Assembly: GCF_014639315.1 (NCBI RefSeq)
Contig: NZ_BMFY01000007.1
Coordinates: forward strand, 124,001 to 188,000
DNA: 64,000 nucleotides
Source: Sediminivirga luteola
GTDB lineage: Bacteria > Actinomycetota > Actinomycetes > Actinomycetales > Brevibacteriaceae
Direction of reading: 5' to 3'
Shown: one piece after another, positions 1-8,811 of the stretch
Position numbering within the stretch: the stretch's first letter is position 1
Layout: each line of letters begins with the position of its first letter
The notes under the pieces: generated by a model
Told to the model about the DNA's origin: nothing
Seen by the model: the letters and a program-made list of their open reading frames with translations, nothing else
Databases searched by the model: none
Program-made: the position numbers and the translations under genes

Positions 1-268
1 CCGCGTCACCTCCGGCTTCGGTCCCGGAGACCGCGGCACCGATCGAGCCACCGAAGACGTAGGTCATCATGACCGTCATCATGATCGGGAAGATCGTGAC
101 GTCGAAGAGCTGCTCGGGGATGTGCTTGATCTTCAGCAGCGCGCGCCAGCCGTAGGTGAGGGAGGCGGAGACCGGGCCCGAGCGCTTGGGCCGCTCCCCG
201 GGCGCGACGAGGACCTGGGCGATCCGCTGGGCCTCGGTGGCCGGTGCGGCGGGAGTCGTCGTACTCAT
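1..268 (-). CDS. DrrB-type ABC-2 exporter permease (partial, N-terminal part)
   Basis: The gene runs leftward out of the window, so only about the first 89 residues are visible. The ATG sits 7 bases after the stop of the upstream ATPase gene. The protein opens with a hydrophilic stretch of about 40 residues (MSTTTPAAPATEAQRIAQVL...). It then enters the first membrane helix with the HIPEQLFDVTIFPIMMTVMM signature typical of daunorubicin-type DrrB permeases. With the preceding DrrA-like ATPase it would form a two-component exporter for drugs, lipids or polyketides in the cytoplasmic membrane. The family and orientation are clear, but the substrate cannot be inferred. Confidence 0.85.
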   Translation of the reverse strand, partial: MSTTTPAAPATEAQRIAQVLVAPGERPKRSGPVSASLTYGWRALLKIKHIPEQLFDVTIFPIMMTVMMTYVFGGSIGAAVSGTEAGGDA

Positions 269-275
269 CGGGTTC

Positions 276-1325
276 TCACTTCCTGTTCGCGCCGGTGCCC
301 GGCGCCGCACCGGCCGGATCAACCGGATCAACGGATTCGGCCGGGCCGCCTGCGGGTGTCTCGTCATGCTGGGGATCCGCATCCGGCTCGGCCGGCTTGC
401 CGGTCAGAGCCAGGAATACCTCGTCCAGGCTCGGCTGCCCCAGCGCGAAGGTCTCCAGCTCGACTCCCGCCTCCTCCAGGGCGTTCAGCGCGACCGCGGC
501 GCGGGCGTTCTCGTCCAGGCGGGTGCTCAGGGCGGCGGCGTCGGACTCACGGACGACCTCGGCGCCGATGGTACGGGCCAGGATCTCCGCCGCCTCCTCG
601 CGCCGGCCGGCATCGGCGACCCGGACCTTCAGGGCGCCCGAACCGACCTGAGCCTTGAGCTGACCGGGTGTGCCTTCGGCGATGACCTTGCCATGGTCGA
701 TCACGGCGATCCGCCCGGCCAGCTGGTCGGCTTCCTCCAGGTACTGCGTGGTCAGCAGGATCGTGGTGCCGCCGGCCACCAGGGTTCGGATGATGTCCCA
801 CACCTGGTTGCGGCTGCGCGGGTCGATGCCTGTGGTCGGCTCGTCCAGGAACATCAGCTCCGGGGTCACGATGAGCGAGCCGGCGATGTCCAGGCGCCTG
901 CGCATACCGCCGGAATACTTCTTGACCTGACGGTTTGCGGCATCGGTCAGGGAGAAGGCCTCAAGCAGATCCATGCCCCGCGCCCGAGCCGCCCGGGAGC
1001 TGTAACCGAGCAGCCGGCCCAGCAGCACCAGGTTCTCGATCCCGGTGAGGTCCTCGTCCAGGGAGGCGAACTGACCGGTCAGGGCGATCTTCTCGCGGAT
1101 GGCCTTGGGCTCGGCGAAAACGTCATGCCCGAGCACGGTGGCCTGCCCGCCGTCGGGCCGCAGCAGGGTGGCGAGCATGCGGATGGCCGTCGTCTTGCCG
1201 GCGCCGTTGGGGCCCAGGACGCCGTAGATGCCCCCGCGCGGGATGCTCAGATCCACGCCGTCGACGGCGGTGTTGTCGCCGAACCTCTTGATCAGGCCCC
1301 TGGCTTCGATGGCCGGTTCAGGCAC
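276..1325 (-). CDS. DrrA-type ABC exporter ATP-binding protein
   Basis: ATPase of about 349 residues that powers the permease immediately downstream. It has Walker A (GPNGAGKTT), the ABC signature (YSGGMRRRL) and Walker B followed by the D-loop ([12 protein letters not shown]). After the nucleotide-binding domain comes the C-terminal extension of the DrrA/CcmA group with [12 protein letters not shown], then an acidic, proline-rich tail. I chose the GTG at 1323-1325 because an AAGGAG-like ribosome site lies about 10 bases upstream. The open frame continues far upstream into the symporter region, but that extension is antisense shadow. Neighbouring permease spacing of 7 bases indicates one operon. 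Confidence 0.9.
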   Translation of the reverse strand: MPEPAIEARGLIKRFGDNTAVDGVDLSIPRGGIYGVLGPNGAGKTTAIRMLATLLRPDGGQATVLGHDVFAEPKAIREKIALTGQFASLDEDLTGIENLVLLGRLLGYSSRAARARGMDLLEAFSLTDAANRQVKKYSGGMRRRLDIAGSLIVTPELMFLDEPTTGIDPRSRNQVWDIIRTLVAGGTTILLTTQYLEEADQLAGRIAVIDHGKVIAEGTPGQLKAQVGSGALKVRVADAGRREEAAEILARTIGAEVVRESDAAALSTRLDENARAAVALNALEEAGVELETFALGQPSLDEVFLALTGKPAEPDADPQHDETPAGGPAESVDPVDPAGAAPGTGANRK

Positions 1326-1520
1326 GAGGAGGCTCCTTCCGGGAGATGGCGGGCCGCCGGGGTCATCCGCAGCGGGAACAGCATGGAGACGAGACGATGG
1401 CGGTATGAGCATCTCGCGCCGGCACGAGAGACGGCGCTGGCACTGGCCGCTCAATGGATCACGGCACGATCGTACCCGGATGAAGGGCGCGCCCGGGTGA
1501 ATTATCGCGTACGGCGTACA

Positions 1521-1564
1521 CGACGACGGCGGCGACACCTGCACGGGTATCGCCGCCGTCGTCG
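1521..1564 (-). terminator. Strong hairpin downstream of the symporter gene
   Basis: Perfect 15-bp inverted repeat, CGACGACGGCGGCGA at 1521-1535 and its complement at 1550-1564, with a 14-base loop. It lies in the 290-bp gap between the symporter stop and the start of the exporter ATPase. No U-tract follows it. It may act as a terminator or a 3' mRNA protector, and it is stacked with a second hairpin just nearer to the stop codon. Confidence 0.6.
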
Positions 1565-1570
1565 CCCTCC

Positions 1571-1606
1571 CCGCGCCGGCCGTGGCTGCGGGACCGGCCG
1601 GCGCGG
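1571..1606 (-). terminator. Second strong hairpin after the symporter stop
   Basis: Perfect 12-bp inverted repeat, CCGCGCCGGCCG at 1571-1582 paired with 1595-1606, with a 12-base loop. On the minus strand it is the first hairpin after the symporter stop codon at 1616 and precedes the 15-bp hairpin. The two together make a convincing transcription end for the DUF4212-symporter unit despite the lack of a U-run. Confidence 0.6.
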
Positions 1607-1615
1607 GAAGCCTCC

Positions 1616-3295
1616 TCATTCCCCTGAGGGCACTCGCTCCTGCCGCGTCGCCGGGTAGCGGATCTCCTCGACCATCTCCTGCACCCGCTCCGAGGGCGGC
1701 CGGGTCAGCAGGGAGACGATGATCGTCACCGCGAAGTTCACCGCCGCGCCGATCGCGCCGATGCCCTCCGGGCTGATGCCCATGATCGGATCGTTCGCCG
1801 AGGTGCCGAAGACCTCCAGCGTGTAGATCATGTAACTGCCGCTGAACACCAGCCCGGTGAGCACGCCCGCCGTGGCTCCTGCGGCGTTCGCCCGTTTCCA
1901 GAAGATCCCGAGGATCAGGATCGGGAAGAACGTCGATGCCGCCAGGCCGAAGGCGAAGGCGACCACCTGCGCCACGAACGCCGGCGGGTTGATGCCGGCC
2001 CAGATCGCCGCGCCGATGGCGACCGCCATCGCGATGCGGCCCACGAGCATCTGCTGGCGCTCCGAGGCGCCGTCCTTCTTCATCACCCGGAAGTACAGGT
2101 CGTGCGAGGCGGCGGAGGAGATCACCAGCAGCAGGCCCGCGGCGGTGGACATCGCCGCGGCCATGCCGCCGGCCGCCATCAGGCCGACGATGGGCGCCGG
2201 GAGGCCGCCGATCTCCGGGCTGGCCAGGACGAGGATGTCGTTGTTGACGATCAGGTCCGCGCCGGAGGCCGCGTTGTTCGACACCGTCTGGATGACATCG
2301 ACGTTCTCGTTCACCGTGACCAGGCCGGTGGCGCCCCAGGTCTGGACCCAGTCCGGCAAGTCGTCCGGCGAGGCCCCCTGCACCCCCTGCAGCAGGTTGA
2401 GCTTGGTGAAGGCGCCCACCGCCGGAGCCGTGAGGTACAGCAAGGCGATGAACAGCAGCGCCCAGAAGGCCGAATACCGCGCGCCGCGGACCGTCTTGGT
2501 GGTGTAGAACCGGATGATCACATGGGGCAGGCCCGCGGTTCCCAGCATGAGCGAGGCCGTCACCAGGAACACGTCGAGCTGGCTGCCGCGCCCGGCGAAC
2601 GCCTCGGTGAACGCGTGCAGGCCGAATTCCAGGCTGAGCGCGTCGAGCTCGGCCAGGATGGTGCCGTAGGAGATCTGCGGGATCGGGATCCCCGTCGTCT
2701 GGTACGCCACCGCGAAGGCCGGGATCAGGTACGCGATGATGAGCACCGTGTACTGCGCGACCTGCGTGTAGGTGATGCCCTTCATCCCGCCCAGCACGGC
2801 GTAGATGAAGATGACCGCGGCGCACAGCACCACGCCCCATTCCACGGTGAGGTTCAGGAAGCGGCTGAAGACGATGCCGCCGCCGGACATCTGACCGACC
2901 ACATAGGTGAAGGACACCACGATCGCGGCGATGGCCGCCACGATGCGCACCGACTCGGCGTAACGGTCGCCGACGAACTCCGGCACCGTGAACTTGCCCC
3001 ACTTACGCAGATAGGGCGCCAGCAGCAGGGCCAGCAGAACGTAGCCACCGGTCCAGCCCATCAGGTACACGGAGCCGTCCGAACCGAGGAAGGCGATCAG
3101 GCCGGCCATGCCGATGAAGCTCGCCGCGGACATCCAGTCCGCCGCGACGGCCGCGCCGTTCGCGATCGTCGGCACGCCCTGGCTGGCGACGTAGAACTCC
3201 TTGGTCTCCTTCACCCGCGAGCGCCACGCGATGAAGATGTAGATCGCGAACGTCAGGATGATGAAGAAGAACGTCCAGAACTGGATGTCGCTCAT
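1616..3295 (-). CDS. Sodium:solute symporter (SSS family), large subunit
   Basis: Polytopic membrane protein of 559 residues with the 12-14 helix pattern of the SSS family. It belongs to the ActP/MctC-like branch for acetate, pyruvate and related carboxylates. Family marks include the N-terminal [13 protein letters not shown] region, [17 protein letters not shown]-type helix 2 and the central [15 protein letters not shown] motif. Its start overlaps the end of the upstream DUF4212 gene by 4 bases, and such pairs are the usual form of this transporter. The C-terminal tail is short and charged ([14 protein letters not shown]). A sodium-coupled short-chain carboxylate substrate is likely from family membership but is not shown by the sequence. 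Confidence 0.92.
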   Translation of the reverse strand: MSDIQFWTFFFIILTFAIYIFIAWRSRVKETKEFYVASQGVPTIANGAAVAADWMSAASFIGMAGLIAFLGSDGSVYLMGWTGGYVLLALLLAPYLRKWGKFTVPEFVGDRYAESVRIVAAIAAIVVSFTYVVGQMSGGGIVFSRFLNLTVEWGVVLCAAVIFIYAVLGGMKGITYTQVAQYTVLIIAYLIPAFAVAYQTTGIPIPQISYGTILAELDALSLEFGLHAFTEAFAGRGSQLDVFLVTASLMLGTAGLPHVIIRFYTTKTVRGARYSAFWALLFIALLYLTAPAVGAFTKLNLLQGVQGASPDDLPDWVQTWGATGLVTVNENVDVIQTVSNNAASGADLIVNNDILVLASPEIGGLPAPIVGLMAAGGMAAAMSTAAGLLLVISSAASHDLYFRVMKKDGASERQQMLVGRIAMAVAIGAAIWAGINPPAFVAQVVAFAFGLAASTFFPILILGIFWKRANAAGATAGVLTGLVFSGSYMIYTLEVFGTSANDPIMGISPEGIGAIGAAVNFAVTIIVSLLTRPPSERVQEMVEEIRYPATRQERVPSGE

Positions 3296-3624
3296 AGCCG
3301 CTCACCGTCCCCGCCGCGCTCGGCGACCCCGAACTCGTCGTCGATCCGGTCCATCCACAGCGCATAGACGAGGATCAGGATCACGAAGGTGTAGATGGAC
3401 CCCTGCTGGGCGAACCACAGGCCCAGGGGGAACCCGAGGATCTCGATGCTGTTGAGCGGCTCGATCAGCAGGATGCCGAATCCGAAGGAGACGGTGAACC
3501 AGATCGCCAGCAGCACGACGACCATCCGGAGGTTCTTCTTCCAGTACCGCTGCCGCCAGCTGGTATCCGCGGCGGGCCCGGGCGGAGATCCGCCGGGGCC
3601 GTTCTCATGCGCCATCTCGGCCAT
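3292..3624 (-). CDS. DUF4212 small subunit of sodium:solute symporter
   Basis: Small protein of about 110 residues with two membrane helices (IWFTVSFGFGILLI and IYTFVILILVYALW) and the WRQRYWKKNLRM motif ahead of the first helix. This is the DUF4212 partner that precedes a class of SSS symporters. The open frame has an ATG 15 bases upstream at 3639. I prefer the ATG at 3622-3624 because a GAAGGGAG ribosome site lies 8 bases before it. The stop overlaps the start of the symporter gene, so the two are translationally coupled. Confidence 0.9.
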   Translation of the reverse strand: MAEMAHENGPGGSPPGPAADTSWRQRYWKKNLRMVVVLLAIWFTVSFGFGILLIEPLNSIEILGFPLGLWFAQQGSIYTFVILILVYALWMDRIDDEFGVAERGGDGERL

Positions 3625-3772
3625 GGACGCTCCCTTCATCGCGATTCGCCTGACGCGGCACCGTTGCCGCCAGGCACGTCCATTTCTTCAGCCTCAGGCA
3701 ACCGCAGCCCGCTGCCGCCGGGCAAGGACGAACCGGCCCGGCGGCGGTTGAGCGCCGATGAGCGGCTGGCAG

Positions 3773-3839
3773 GGCGCCGTGAACGGCACCGGTCGCCACT
3801 CCCCCGCCGTTCACCGCCTCGGATCGGCCGTTCACCGCC
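3773..3839. promoter_or_regulatory. Candidate LytTR-type direct repeats upstream of the symporter operon
   Basis: Two identical 13-mers, GCCGTTCACCGCC, occupy 3806-3818 and 3827-3839. They are exactly 21 bp apart, two turns of the helix. A third, inverted and imperfect copy lies at 3773-3787. LytTR response regulators bind imperfect direct repeats with about this spacing and a CGTTNA-like core. The repeats sit about 180-215 bp upstream of the DUF4212 start and about 75-110 bp upstream of the divergent gene at 3914. The LytTR regulator at 7983 is the obvious candidate binder, by inference only. Confidence 0.5.
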
Positions 3840-3913
3840 CCATCCGTCCCGCTCGTGGATCCGCACCGGGACAGGACGAGACTGTGAGGCGAGTCACCTT
3901 TTAGGATCGGCGC

Positions 3914-4393
3914 ATGGCTTCAACGGCGAAGACCCCCACGAGGAAAGACCCCGCTTCCCCGGCCGCGCCGGGTGGCGGGAGCACGACGCGAGGCGGCCGG
4001 CCCGCACCCGGCCGCTCGCGCGTGTTCCACCGCGGCAGCGTCCGGATGCTCATCGGCGCCGCACTGCTCCTGGTGGGGTCTTTTACTCCGTGGGTCATCA
4101 CTCCCCTCGGCTCGATCCCGGGCCACGCCGGCCCTGGCCTGATGACCCTCAGCGCGGGATTCATCGCCATAGCCGGCGCATTCCTCCCCTACCGCCGCGT
4201 GGCCATCGCGCACTGCTTCATCGCCGGCGCCGGGACCGCCGCGCTGCTGCTCTGGCAGCTGACCCGCCTGATCCAGCTCAGCGCCGTCACCGGCACCTGG
4301 GGCTCCATGCTCCCGGGCATCGGCATGGTGCTGTGCGCCGGCGGCTCCGTGCTGCTGATCGGCGCCGGCGTGCTCCTGCTGCGCTCCCGCTGA
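3914..4393 (+). CDS. Hypothetical four-helix membrane protein
   Basis: Protein of 159 residues with a basic, proline/glycine-rich N-terminus of about 45 residues. Four hydrophobic segments follow (about residues 47-65, 75-92, 98-118 and 135-157), and the end is RSR. I do not recognise a family; small membrane proteins of this layout are common hypotheticals in actinobacteria. A -10-like TAGGAT at 3902-3907 lies 7 bases before the ATG and no ribosome site is visible, so the message may be leaderless. It is divergent from the DUF4212-symporter unit and directly upstream of the second symporter cluster, with a separate promoter between them. Confidence 0.75.
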   Translation: MASTAKTPTRKDPASPAAPGGGSTTRGGRPAPGRSRVFHRGSVRMLIGAALLLVGSFTPWVITPLGSIPGHAGPGLMTLSAGFIAIAGAFLPYRRVAIAHCFIAGAGTAALLLWQLTRLIQLSAVTGTWGSMLPGIGMVLCAGGSVLLIGAGVLLLRSR

Positions 4394-4433
4394 ACCGGCA
4401 GCGCACCCCGCGGGCGAGCCCTACAATGACCGC

Positions 4434-4769
4434 ATGATCGACGGCGACGGGGGCCCGGGCGACAGCGAGGACCTGGAGACCCGCGACACCCCTGCGGAGG
4501 TGGACGCCGCCTTCCGCACGCTGCGCCGCGTCGCCGTCGGTTACTTCCTCGTCTTCCTCGGTGTCGTGGCGGCGTTCCCACTGTTGTCCTTCACCCTGGA
4601 CTGGTGGTCCGAGGCCCGGGTCCTGGGCGATCTCAGCCCCGGCTTCCTCACCGCCGCCATCGGCCTCTACGCCGTCTTCGCGGTGATCGGCATGGCTGCC
4701 GCTTCCCTGTCCTCCGCCGTGGAGGCCCGGATGCTGGGCGGGCCGCGCGACCCGGAGGCTGGTCCGTGA
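4434..4769 (+). CDS. DUF485-like small membrane partner of symporter
   Basis: Protein of 111 residues with an acidic N-terminus and two membrane helices (about 33-55 and 72-93). This matches the small subunit that precedes acetate-type symporters. A TACAAT -10 hexamer at 4422-4427 ends 6 bases before the ATG and no ribosome site is present, suggesting a leaderless mRNA starting at the A of ATG. The stop overlaps the GTG of the symporter gene in a GTGA arrangement, so translation is coupled. Similarity to DUF485 is by size, topology and position rather than by a strict motif. Confidence 0.8.
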   Translation: MIDGDGGPGDSEDLETRDTPAEVDAAFRTLRRVAVGYFLVFLGVVAAFPLLSFTLDWWSEARVLGDLSPGFLTAAIGLYAVFAVIGMAAASLSSAVEARMLGGPRDPEAGP

Positions 4770-6553
4770 GCGGCGCCAGCATCGTCACCCTGCTGGCGGT
4801 GCTCCTCGTCGTGGTGGGCATCTCCCTGCTCACCCGCCCCCGGCACAGCTCCACCGTGGATTTCTACCTGGCCGGGCAACGGGTGGGCGTGGCGACGAAC
4901 TCCTGGGCGATCTGCGGGGACTACCTCTCCGCGGCATCCTTCCTGGGGGTGGCCGCGGCAGTCTACGTCTCCGGCCTGGACGGCGCCTGGTACGCGGTGG
5001 GGTTCGCCGCAGGGTTCATTCCCGTCCTGCTGCTGGTGGCCGCGCCCCTGCGCCGGTTCGGGGAGTTCTCCCTGGCGGACTTCCTGGGGCGGCGCCTCGG
5101 CTCCGAGCCGGTGCGGCTGGCCACCGTGGGCGTCATCCAGCTCATCATCCTCGCGTACCTGGTGCCGCAGTCCGTTGGCGGCGGCATCACCTGGGAGCTG
5201 CTCGTCGGCCAGGGCCTGCTCGGCCTGTCGCCGTACGCGACGGGCGTGCTGATCTCCACCGCCGTCGTCGCCGCCGTGGTCGCGCTGGGCGGGATGCGGG
5301 GCACCACCTGGAACCAGGCGGTGCAGTTCCTGCTGCTCCTGATGGCGCTCATCTGGCTGGCGGCGATGGTGGCCTCCGACGGGTTCCGCTATGGGGGCGC
5401 GGTCGCGGAACTGAGCCGGGAACCCCTGATGAACCCGGCCTACACGCCGGAGGGGTGGGTACTCGTGCCCGAGGTGAACCAGATCGACGCCGGGCAGCCG
5501 GCGACCTTCGGCGAGCCCGGCTCGCGGTACGGCCGGCTGGGCCAGGTGGCGCTCGTGGTGACCCTCGCGATGGGCACCGCCGGGCTGCCCCACGTGATGA
5601 ACCGGTACTTCACCGCACCGACCGGCAAGGCGGCGCGCACCACCACCGTCTGGGTGCTGGCGCTCGCGGGGCTCTTCTACGCCCTGGCGGTCATGCTGGG
5701 GGCAGCGGCCCGCGCCCTGATCCCCGGTGCCGTGCGGGAGCATCCCTGGCTGGAACCCCTCACCGTGGACGGAGTGCTGAAGATCCCCGAGCACGCTCTG
5801 CCCGTGCTCGGGCGGATCTACGGCGGGGAGGCCGGCCTGGGCCTGGTGGCGGCGGCCGCCCTGATCGCCGCCATGTCCACCGTCGCGGGTCTTCTGCTGG
5901 CTTCCGCGGCCACCTGGGGCCACGATGTGTACGAGCGGCATCTGAATCCGCGGGCCACCCAGCGCCAGGCCGTCCTGGCCGGCCGGGTCACCACGCTGGT
6001 CGCCGCCGCGCTGGCCGCCGGCCTGGCGCTCGTCCTGCACCCGAACGCCTTCACCCCGGCGCTTCCGTCCCTCGTGGCGACGATGGTCACCTGGGCCTTC
6101 GCGATCGCCGGTTCCGCCCTCACGCCGGTGCTCGTCCTGGCCATCTGGTGGCGCCGCACCACCGCCGCCGGTGCCCTGGCGGGGCTGACCACCGGAACGG
6201 TGCTGGCAGTGGCGATGTTCACCGCCGGGAGCCTGCTGCCCCCGTCCGCGGGACAGGAGCTGCTGGCGACGCCGACGCTGGTGACCGCGCCGCTGGCGAC
6301 GCTCGTGATCGTGCTCGTCTCGCTGCGCACCCGGCCCCCTGCGGATGTCGATTCCGCCTGGGTGCTGATGCACGGCACCGCAGCGGACCGCCGCGCGGAG
6401 CGCCTGGCGGAGCTGACCGTCGGCGCCCGGCCCGCCCTGCCCTGGCGCGCCCTGCCCTGGCGCGGCCGAACAGACCGGCAACGCACCGGGGAACCCACCC
6501 ACGAGGGCCTCGGTGACCGTCGCGGCCGGGGACTGAGAGGAGACCTCCCATGA
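4766..6553 (+). CDS. Sodium:solute symporter (cation/carboxylate type)
   Basis: Membrane protein of about 595 residues in the ActP/MctC branch of the SSS family. Marks are TVDFYLAGQRVGVATNSWAI near residue 30, GDYLSAASFLGVAAAVYVSG, the TAGLPHVMNRYFTAPTGK motif mid-protein and a 12-13 helix hydropathy. The start is the GTG at 4766 that overlaps the stop of the DUF485-like gene; longer upstream frames are shadow. The 3' end overlaps the ATG of the sensor kinase by 4 bases, so transporter and kinase are in one message. Short-chain carboxylates such as acetate or pyruvate are the likely substrates of the family. Linkage to a LytS-type kinase recalls the transporter-sensor pairs of enteric pyruvate systems. 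Confidence 0.93.
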   Translation: MSGASIVTLLAVLLVVVGISLLTRPRHSSTVDFYLAGQRVGVATNSWAICGDYLSAASFLGVAAAVYVSGLDGAWYAVGFAAGFIPVLLLVAAPLRRFGEFSLADFLGRRLGSEPVRLATVGVIQLIILAYLVPQSVGGGITWELLVGQGLLGLSPYATGVLISTAVVAAVVALGGMRGTTWNQAVQFLLLLMALIWLAAMVASDGFRYGGAVAELSREPLMNPAYTPEGWVLVPEVNQIDAGQPATFGEPGSRYGRLGQVALVVTLAMGTAGLPHVMNRYFTAPTGKAARTTTVWVLALAGLFYALAVMLGAAARALIPGAVREHPWLEPLTVDGVLKIPEHALPVLGRIYGGEAGLGLVAAAALIAAMSTVAGLLLASAATWGHDVYERHLNPRATQRQAVLAGRVTTLVAAALAAGLALVLHPNAFTPALPSLVATMVTWAFAIAGSALTPVLVLAIWWRRTTAAGALAGLTTGTVLAVAMFTAGSLLPPSAGQELLATPTLVTAPLATLVIVLVSLRTRPPADVDSAWVLMHGTAADRRAERLAELTVGARPALPWRALPWRGRTDRQRTGEPTHEGLGDRRGRGLRGDLP

Positions 6554-7911
6554 GGGGCAGCGCGATCCTGGCCGGCGTCGTGGTCCTCATCTGGACCCTC
6601 GTCTACCTGATCACCCAGCTGTTCGTGGACCCGCCGCTGGGCGTGCTGCCCACGCTGGCCGCCGGCACGCTGCTCACGGTGGCCGCGGTGCTGGGCTATC
6701 CCTCGGCGCTGCGCGGCCCGCGGGGGCGACACCGCTCAGGCGGCTCCACCGGTCACGCGGGGCACGGGGAGGACGGCGACGCTGGCAGCGGGGTGCGCTC
6801 CCTCGCCGCCGCCGGCCGCTCCGTGCCCCTGCGCTCGGGCCTCACTCCCGACGCCGCCCGCCGCACCGCGGAGCTGCTGCGGCCCATGCTCGGCGGCGAC
6901 GCCATCGCCATCACCGACCGGCGCGATGTCCTCGCATTCGTCGGCCCTGGCTCCGACCACCACCGGGTGGGCCGCGCCCTGCAGACGCAGGCGACCGCGC
7001 GGGCCATCCGCAAGGGCCGGACGATCGTGGTCCGGGACCGCTCGCATCTGGGCTGCACCGCGGAGGACTGCCCGCTGCAGTCCGCCGTCGTGGCGCCGCT
7101 GGCCATCGGCACCCGGGTGGTGGGCGCGCTGGGCGTCTTCCAGGCGCGCACGCAGATCCCGCCGAAGGAACTCGTGGAGGACATGGCGAACATGCTCTCC
7201 CTGCACCTGGAGCTGGCCGAACTGGACCGCGAGCGCCGGCTGGCCACGCACGCGCGGCTGGACGCGCTACGCGCCCAGATCAACCCGCACTTCCTGTTCA
7301 ACGTGCTCAATACGATCGCCTCCAAGGCCCGCACCGACCCGGAGGAGGCACGCGAGCTGCTGCTGCGCCTCTCGGACTTCTTCCGGTACGCGGTCCGGCA
7401 GGACGGCCACTTCGCGGAGTTCGCGCAGGAGTACTTCTTCGTGCGGACCTACCTGTCGCTGGAACAGGCGCGCTTCGGCGACCGGCTGCGCGTGCGGTAC
7501 GACATCGACCCTCAGGTCCTCACCACGCGGGTGCCGGTGCTGACCATCCAGCCGCTGGTGGAGAACGCCGTCAAGCACGGCATCGCCGGCCAGGTCTCCG
7601 GCGGGACCGTGCGGTTGCGCGCCCGGGTGGACCCGCTGACCCGCACCACCTCGATCCGCGTCTCCGACGACGGAGCCGGCATCCCGGAGGACGTCCTGGC
7701 CCGGCTCACCGCCTTCCCGGCGGCACCGCCGGAGGACGGCACCGGCGAGGAGAGCACAGCTGAGAACGGGACGCGGATGCGCTCGGGCGGGGTGGGACTG
7801 CAGAACATCTCCCAGCGCCTGGACTCCCTGTTCGGCGACCGGTATGACCTGCGCATCTCTTCCCCGCCCGGCGGCGGCACGGTGGTGGACCTCCGGCTGC
7901 CGCTGCGGTGA
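6550..7911 (+). CDS. LytS-type sensor histidine kinase
   Basis: Kinase of 453 residues. Two membrane helices lie at about 5-25 and 32-52, followed by a linker of about 40 residues. A GAF-like domain spans about 95-205 and carries a cysteine pair, C169 and C174 (HLGCTAEDCPL), often seen in LytS-family GAF domains. The His_kinase region holds INPHFLFNVLNTIASKA, phosphoacceptor H247. The HATPase domain ends with PLVENAVKHGI and GVGLQNISQRL. The start overlaps the symporter stop (ATGA). It would phosphorylate the LytTR regulator that follows. The short membrane part argues against the 5TM-LYT sensing domain, so the signal may reach the GAF domain or the adjacent transporter. Confidence 0.93.
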   Translation: MRGSAILAGVVVLIWTLVYLITQLFVDPPLGVLPTLAAGTLLTVAAVLGYPSALRGPRGRHRSGGSTGHAGHGEDGDAGSGVRSLAAAGRSVPLRSGLTPDAARRTAELLRPMLGGDAIAITDRRDVLAFVGPGSDHHRVGRALQTQATARAIRKGRTIVVRDRSHLGCTAEDCPLQSAVVAPLAIGTRVVGALGVFQARTQIPPKELVEDMANMLSLHLELAELDRERRLATHARLDALRAQINPHFLFNVLNTIASKARTDPEEARELLLRLSDFFRYAVRQDGHFAEFAQEYFFVRTYLSLEQARFGDRLRVRYDIDPQVLTTRVPVLTIQPLVENAVKHGIAGQVSGGTVRLRARVDPLTRTTSIRVSDDGAGIPEDVLARLTAFPAAPPEDGTGEESTAENGTRMRSGGVGLQNISQRLDSLFGDRYDLRISSPPGGGTVVDLRLPLR

Positions 7912-7941
7912 GACCGCCCGTGCTTCCGGCCGCGCCTGAAA

Positions 7942-7982
7942 GACGCGTGTGGCACGGCCCACACGCGTCCTATACTGACCGA
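7942..7982 (+). promoter_or_regulatory. 11-bp inverted repeat and -10 element of the response regulator gene
   Basis: A perfect inverted repeat, GACGCGTGTGG at 7942-7952 and its complement at 7959-7969, ends one base before a TATACT -10 hexamer at 7971-7976. The ATG of the regulator follows 6 bases later with no ribosome site, so the transcript is probably leaderless. The repeat covers the expected -35 position, as an operator would. A terminator for the kinase gene is the alternative, but no U-tract is present. Confidence 0.6.
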
Positions 7983-8753
7983 ATGCGGCCCCGAGCCTTG
8001 ATCGTCGACGATGAAGCCCCCGCCCGGGAAGAGCTGCGCTATCTGCTGGAGCAGATCGGCGAGGTGCAGGTGGTGGGCGAGGCCACGAACGGCGAGGAAG
8101 CCCTCGTCCTGCTCGGCTCCCTCGACTACGACCTGGTGCTGATGGACATCCGGATGCCGGGCCTGACCGGCCTGGAGGCGGCAGCACGGCTGCGCGAGTT
8201 GCCGCACCGGCCGAAGGTCATCTTCACCACCGCCTACCCGGATCACGCGGTGGAGGCGTTCGACCTCGCTGCAGCAGACTACCTGGTCAAACCGTTCGAC
8301 GCCGAGCGCCTGCAGCGAGCGGTCCAGCGCGCCCTGGGGGCACCGGAACCCGCCGCGGCCGGGCCCCCGCCCGCGGCAGCGGACCCGGCGCCGCGCTCGG
8401 AAGGCGGACGCGAGACCGACCGCCTGGTGCGCATCCCGGTCCAGCGGGAGGGCCGCACCGTCCTGGTGGACGGCGAGGCCATCGTGTACGCCGCCGCGAC
8501 CCGCGGCTACTCGTCCCTCAAACTCGCCGATGAGCGGGTCCTGGTGTCCCTGTCGCTGAACGAACTCGAACGCCGCCTGAGCGGGCACTTCTTCCGCACT
8601 CACCGCTCTTACCTGGTGAACCTGCGGCATGTGCGGGAGCTGGTGCCCGACTTCCGCGGCACGCTCGTGCTCGTGATGAACGACCGTCAGCGCAGCCGGG
8701 TCGAGGTCTCCCGCCGGCACGCCCCGCAGCTGCGCCGCCGGCTGGGTCTCTGA
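7983..8753 (+). CDS. LytTR-family response regulator
   Basis: Regulator of 256 residues. The receiver domain (about 1-118) has the acidic pair DDE at 9-11, phosphoacceptor D55 in LVLMDIRMPG, and the K of YLVKPFD. An alanine/proline linker follows, then a C-terminal LytTR DNA-binding domain (about 150-250) with the typical FFRTHRSYLVNLRHV segment. The ATG at 7983 starts directly at the receiver domain; the frame reads 25 codons further upstream, but those overlap the promoter. It is the partner of the kinase just upstream and plausibly controls one or both symporter units. The 21-bp-spaced repeats near 3.8 kb are a candidate target. Confidence 0.93.
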   Translation: MRPRALIVDDEAPAREELRYLLEQIGEVQVVGEATNGEEALVLLGSLDYDLVLMDIRMPGLTGLEAAARLRELPHRPKVIFTTAYPDHAVEAFDLAAADYLVKPFDAERLQRAVQRALGAPEPAAAGPPPAAADPAPRSEGGRETDRLVRIPVQREGRTVLVDGEAIVYAAATRGYSSLKLADERVLVSLSLNELERRLSGHFFRTHRSYLVNLRHVRELVPDFRGTLVLVMNDRQRSRVEVSRRHAPQLRRRLGL

Positions 8754-8811
8754 GCCGCGCAGCTGTCCGGCCCGCCCAGCGCCCTCCGGCGCGCTCGCCT
8801 GTCCATCCCGC

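Noticed and set aside
276-3002. A 908-codon leftward frame joining the exporter ATPase to sequence antisense or out of frame with the symporter
   Set aside because: Only the last 349 codons have family motifs. The rest is arginine/glycine-rich shadow of the symporter gene, and a good ribosome site precedes the GTG at 1325.
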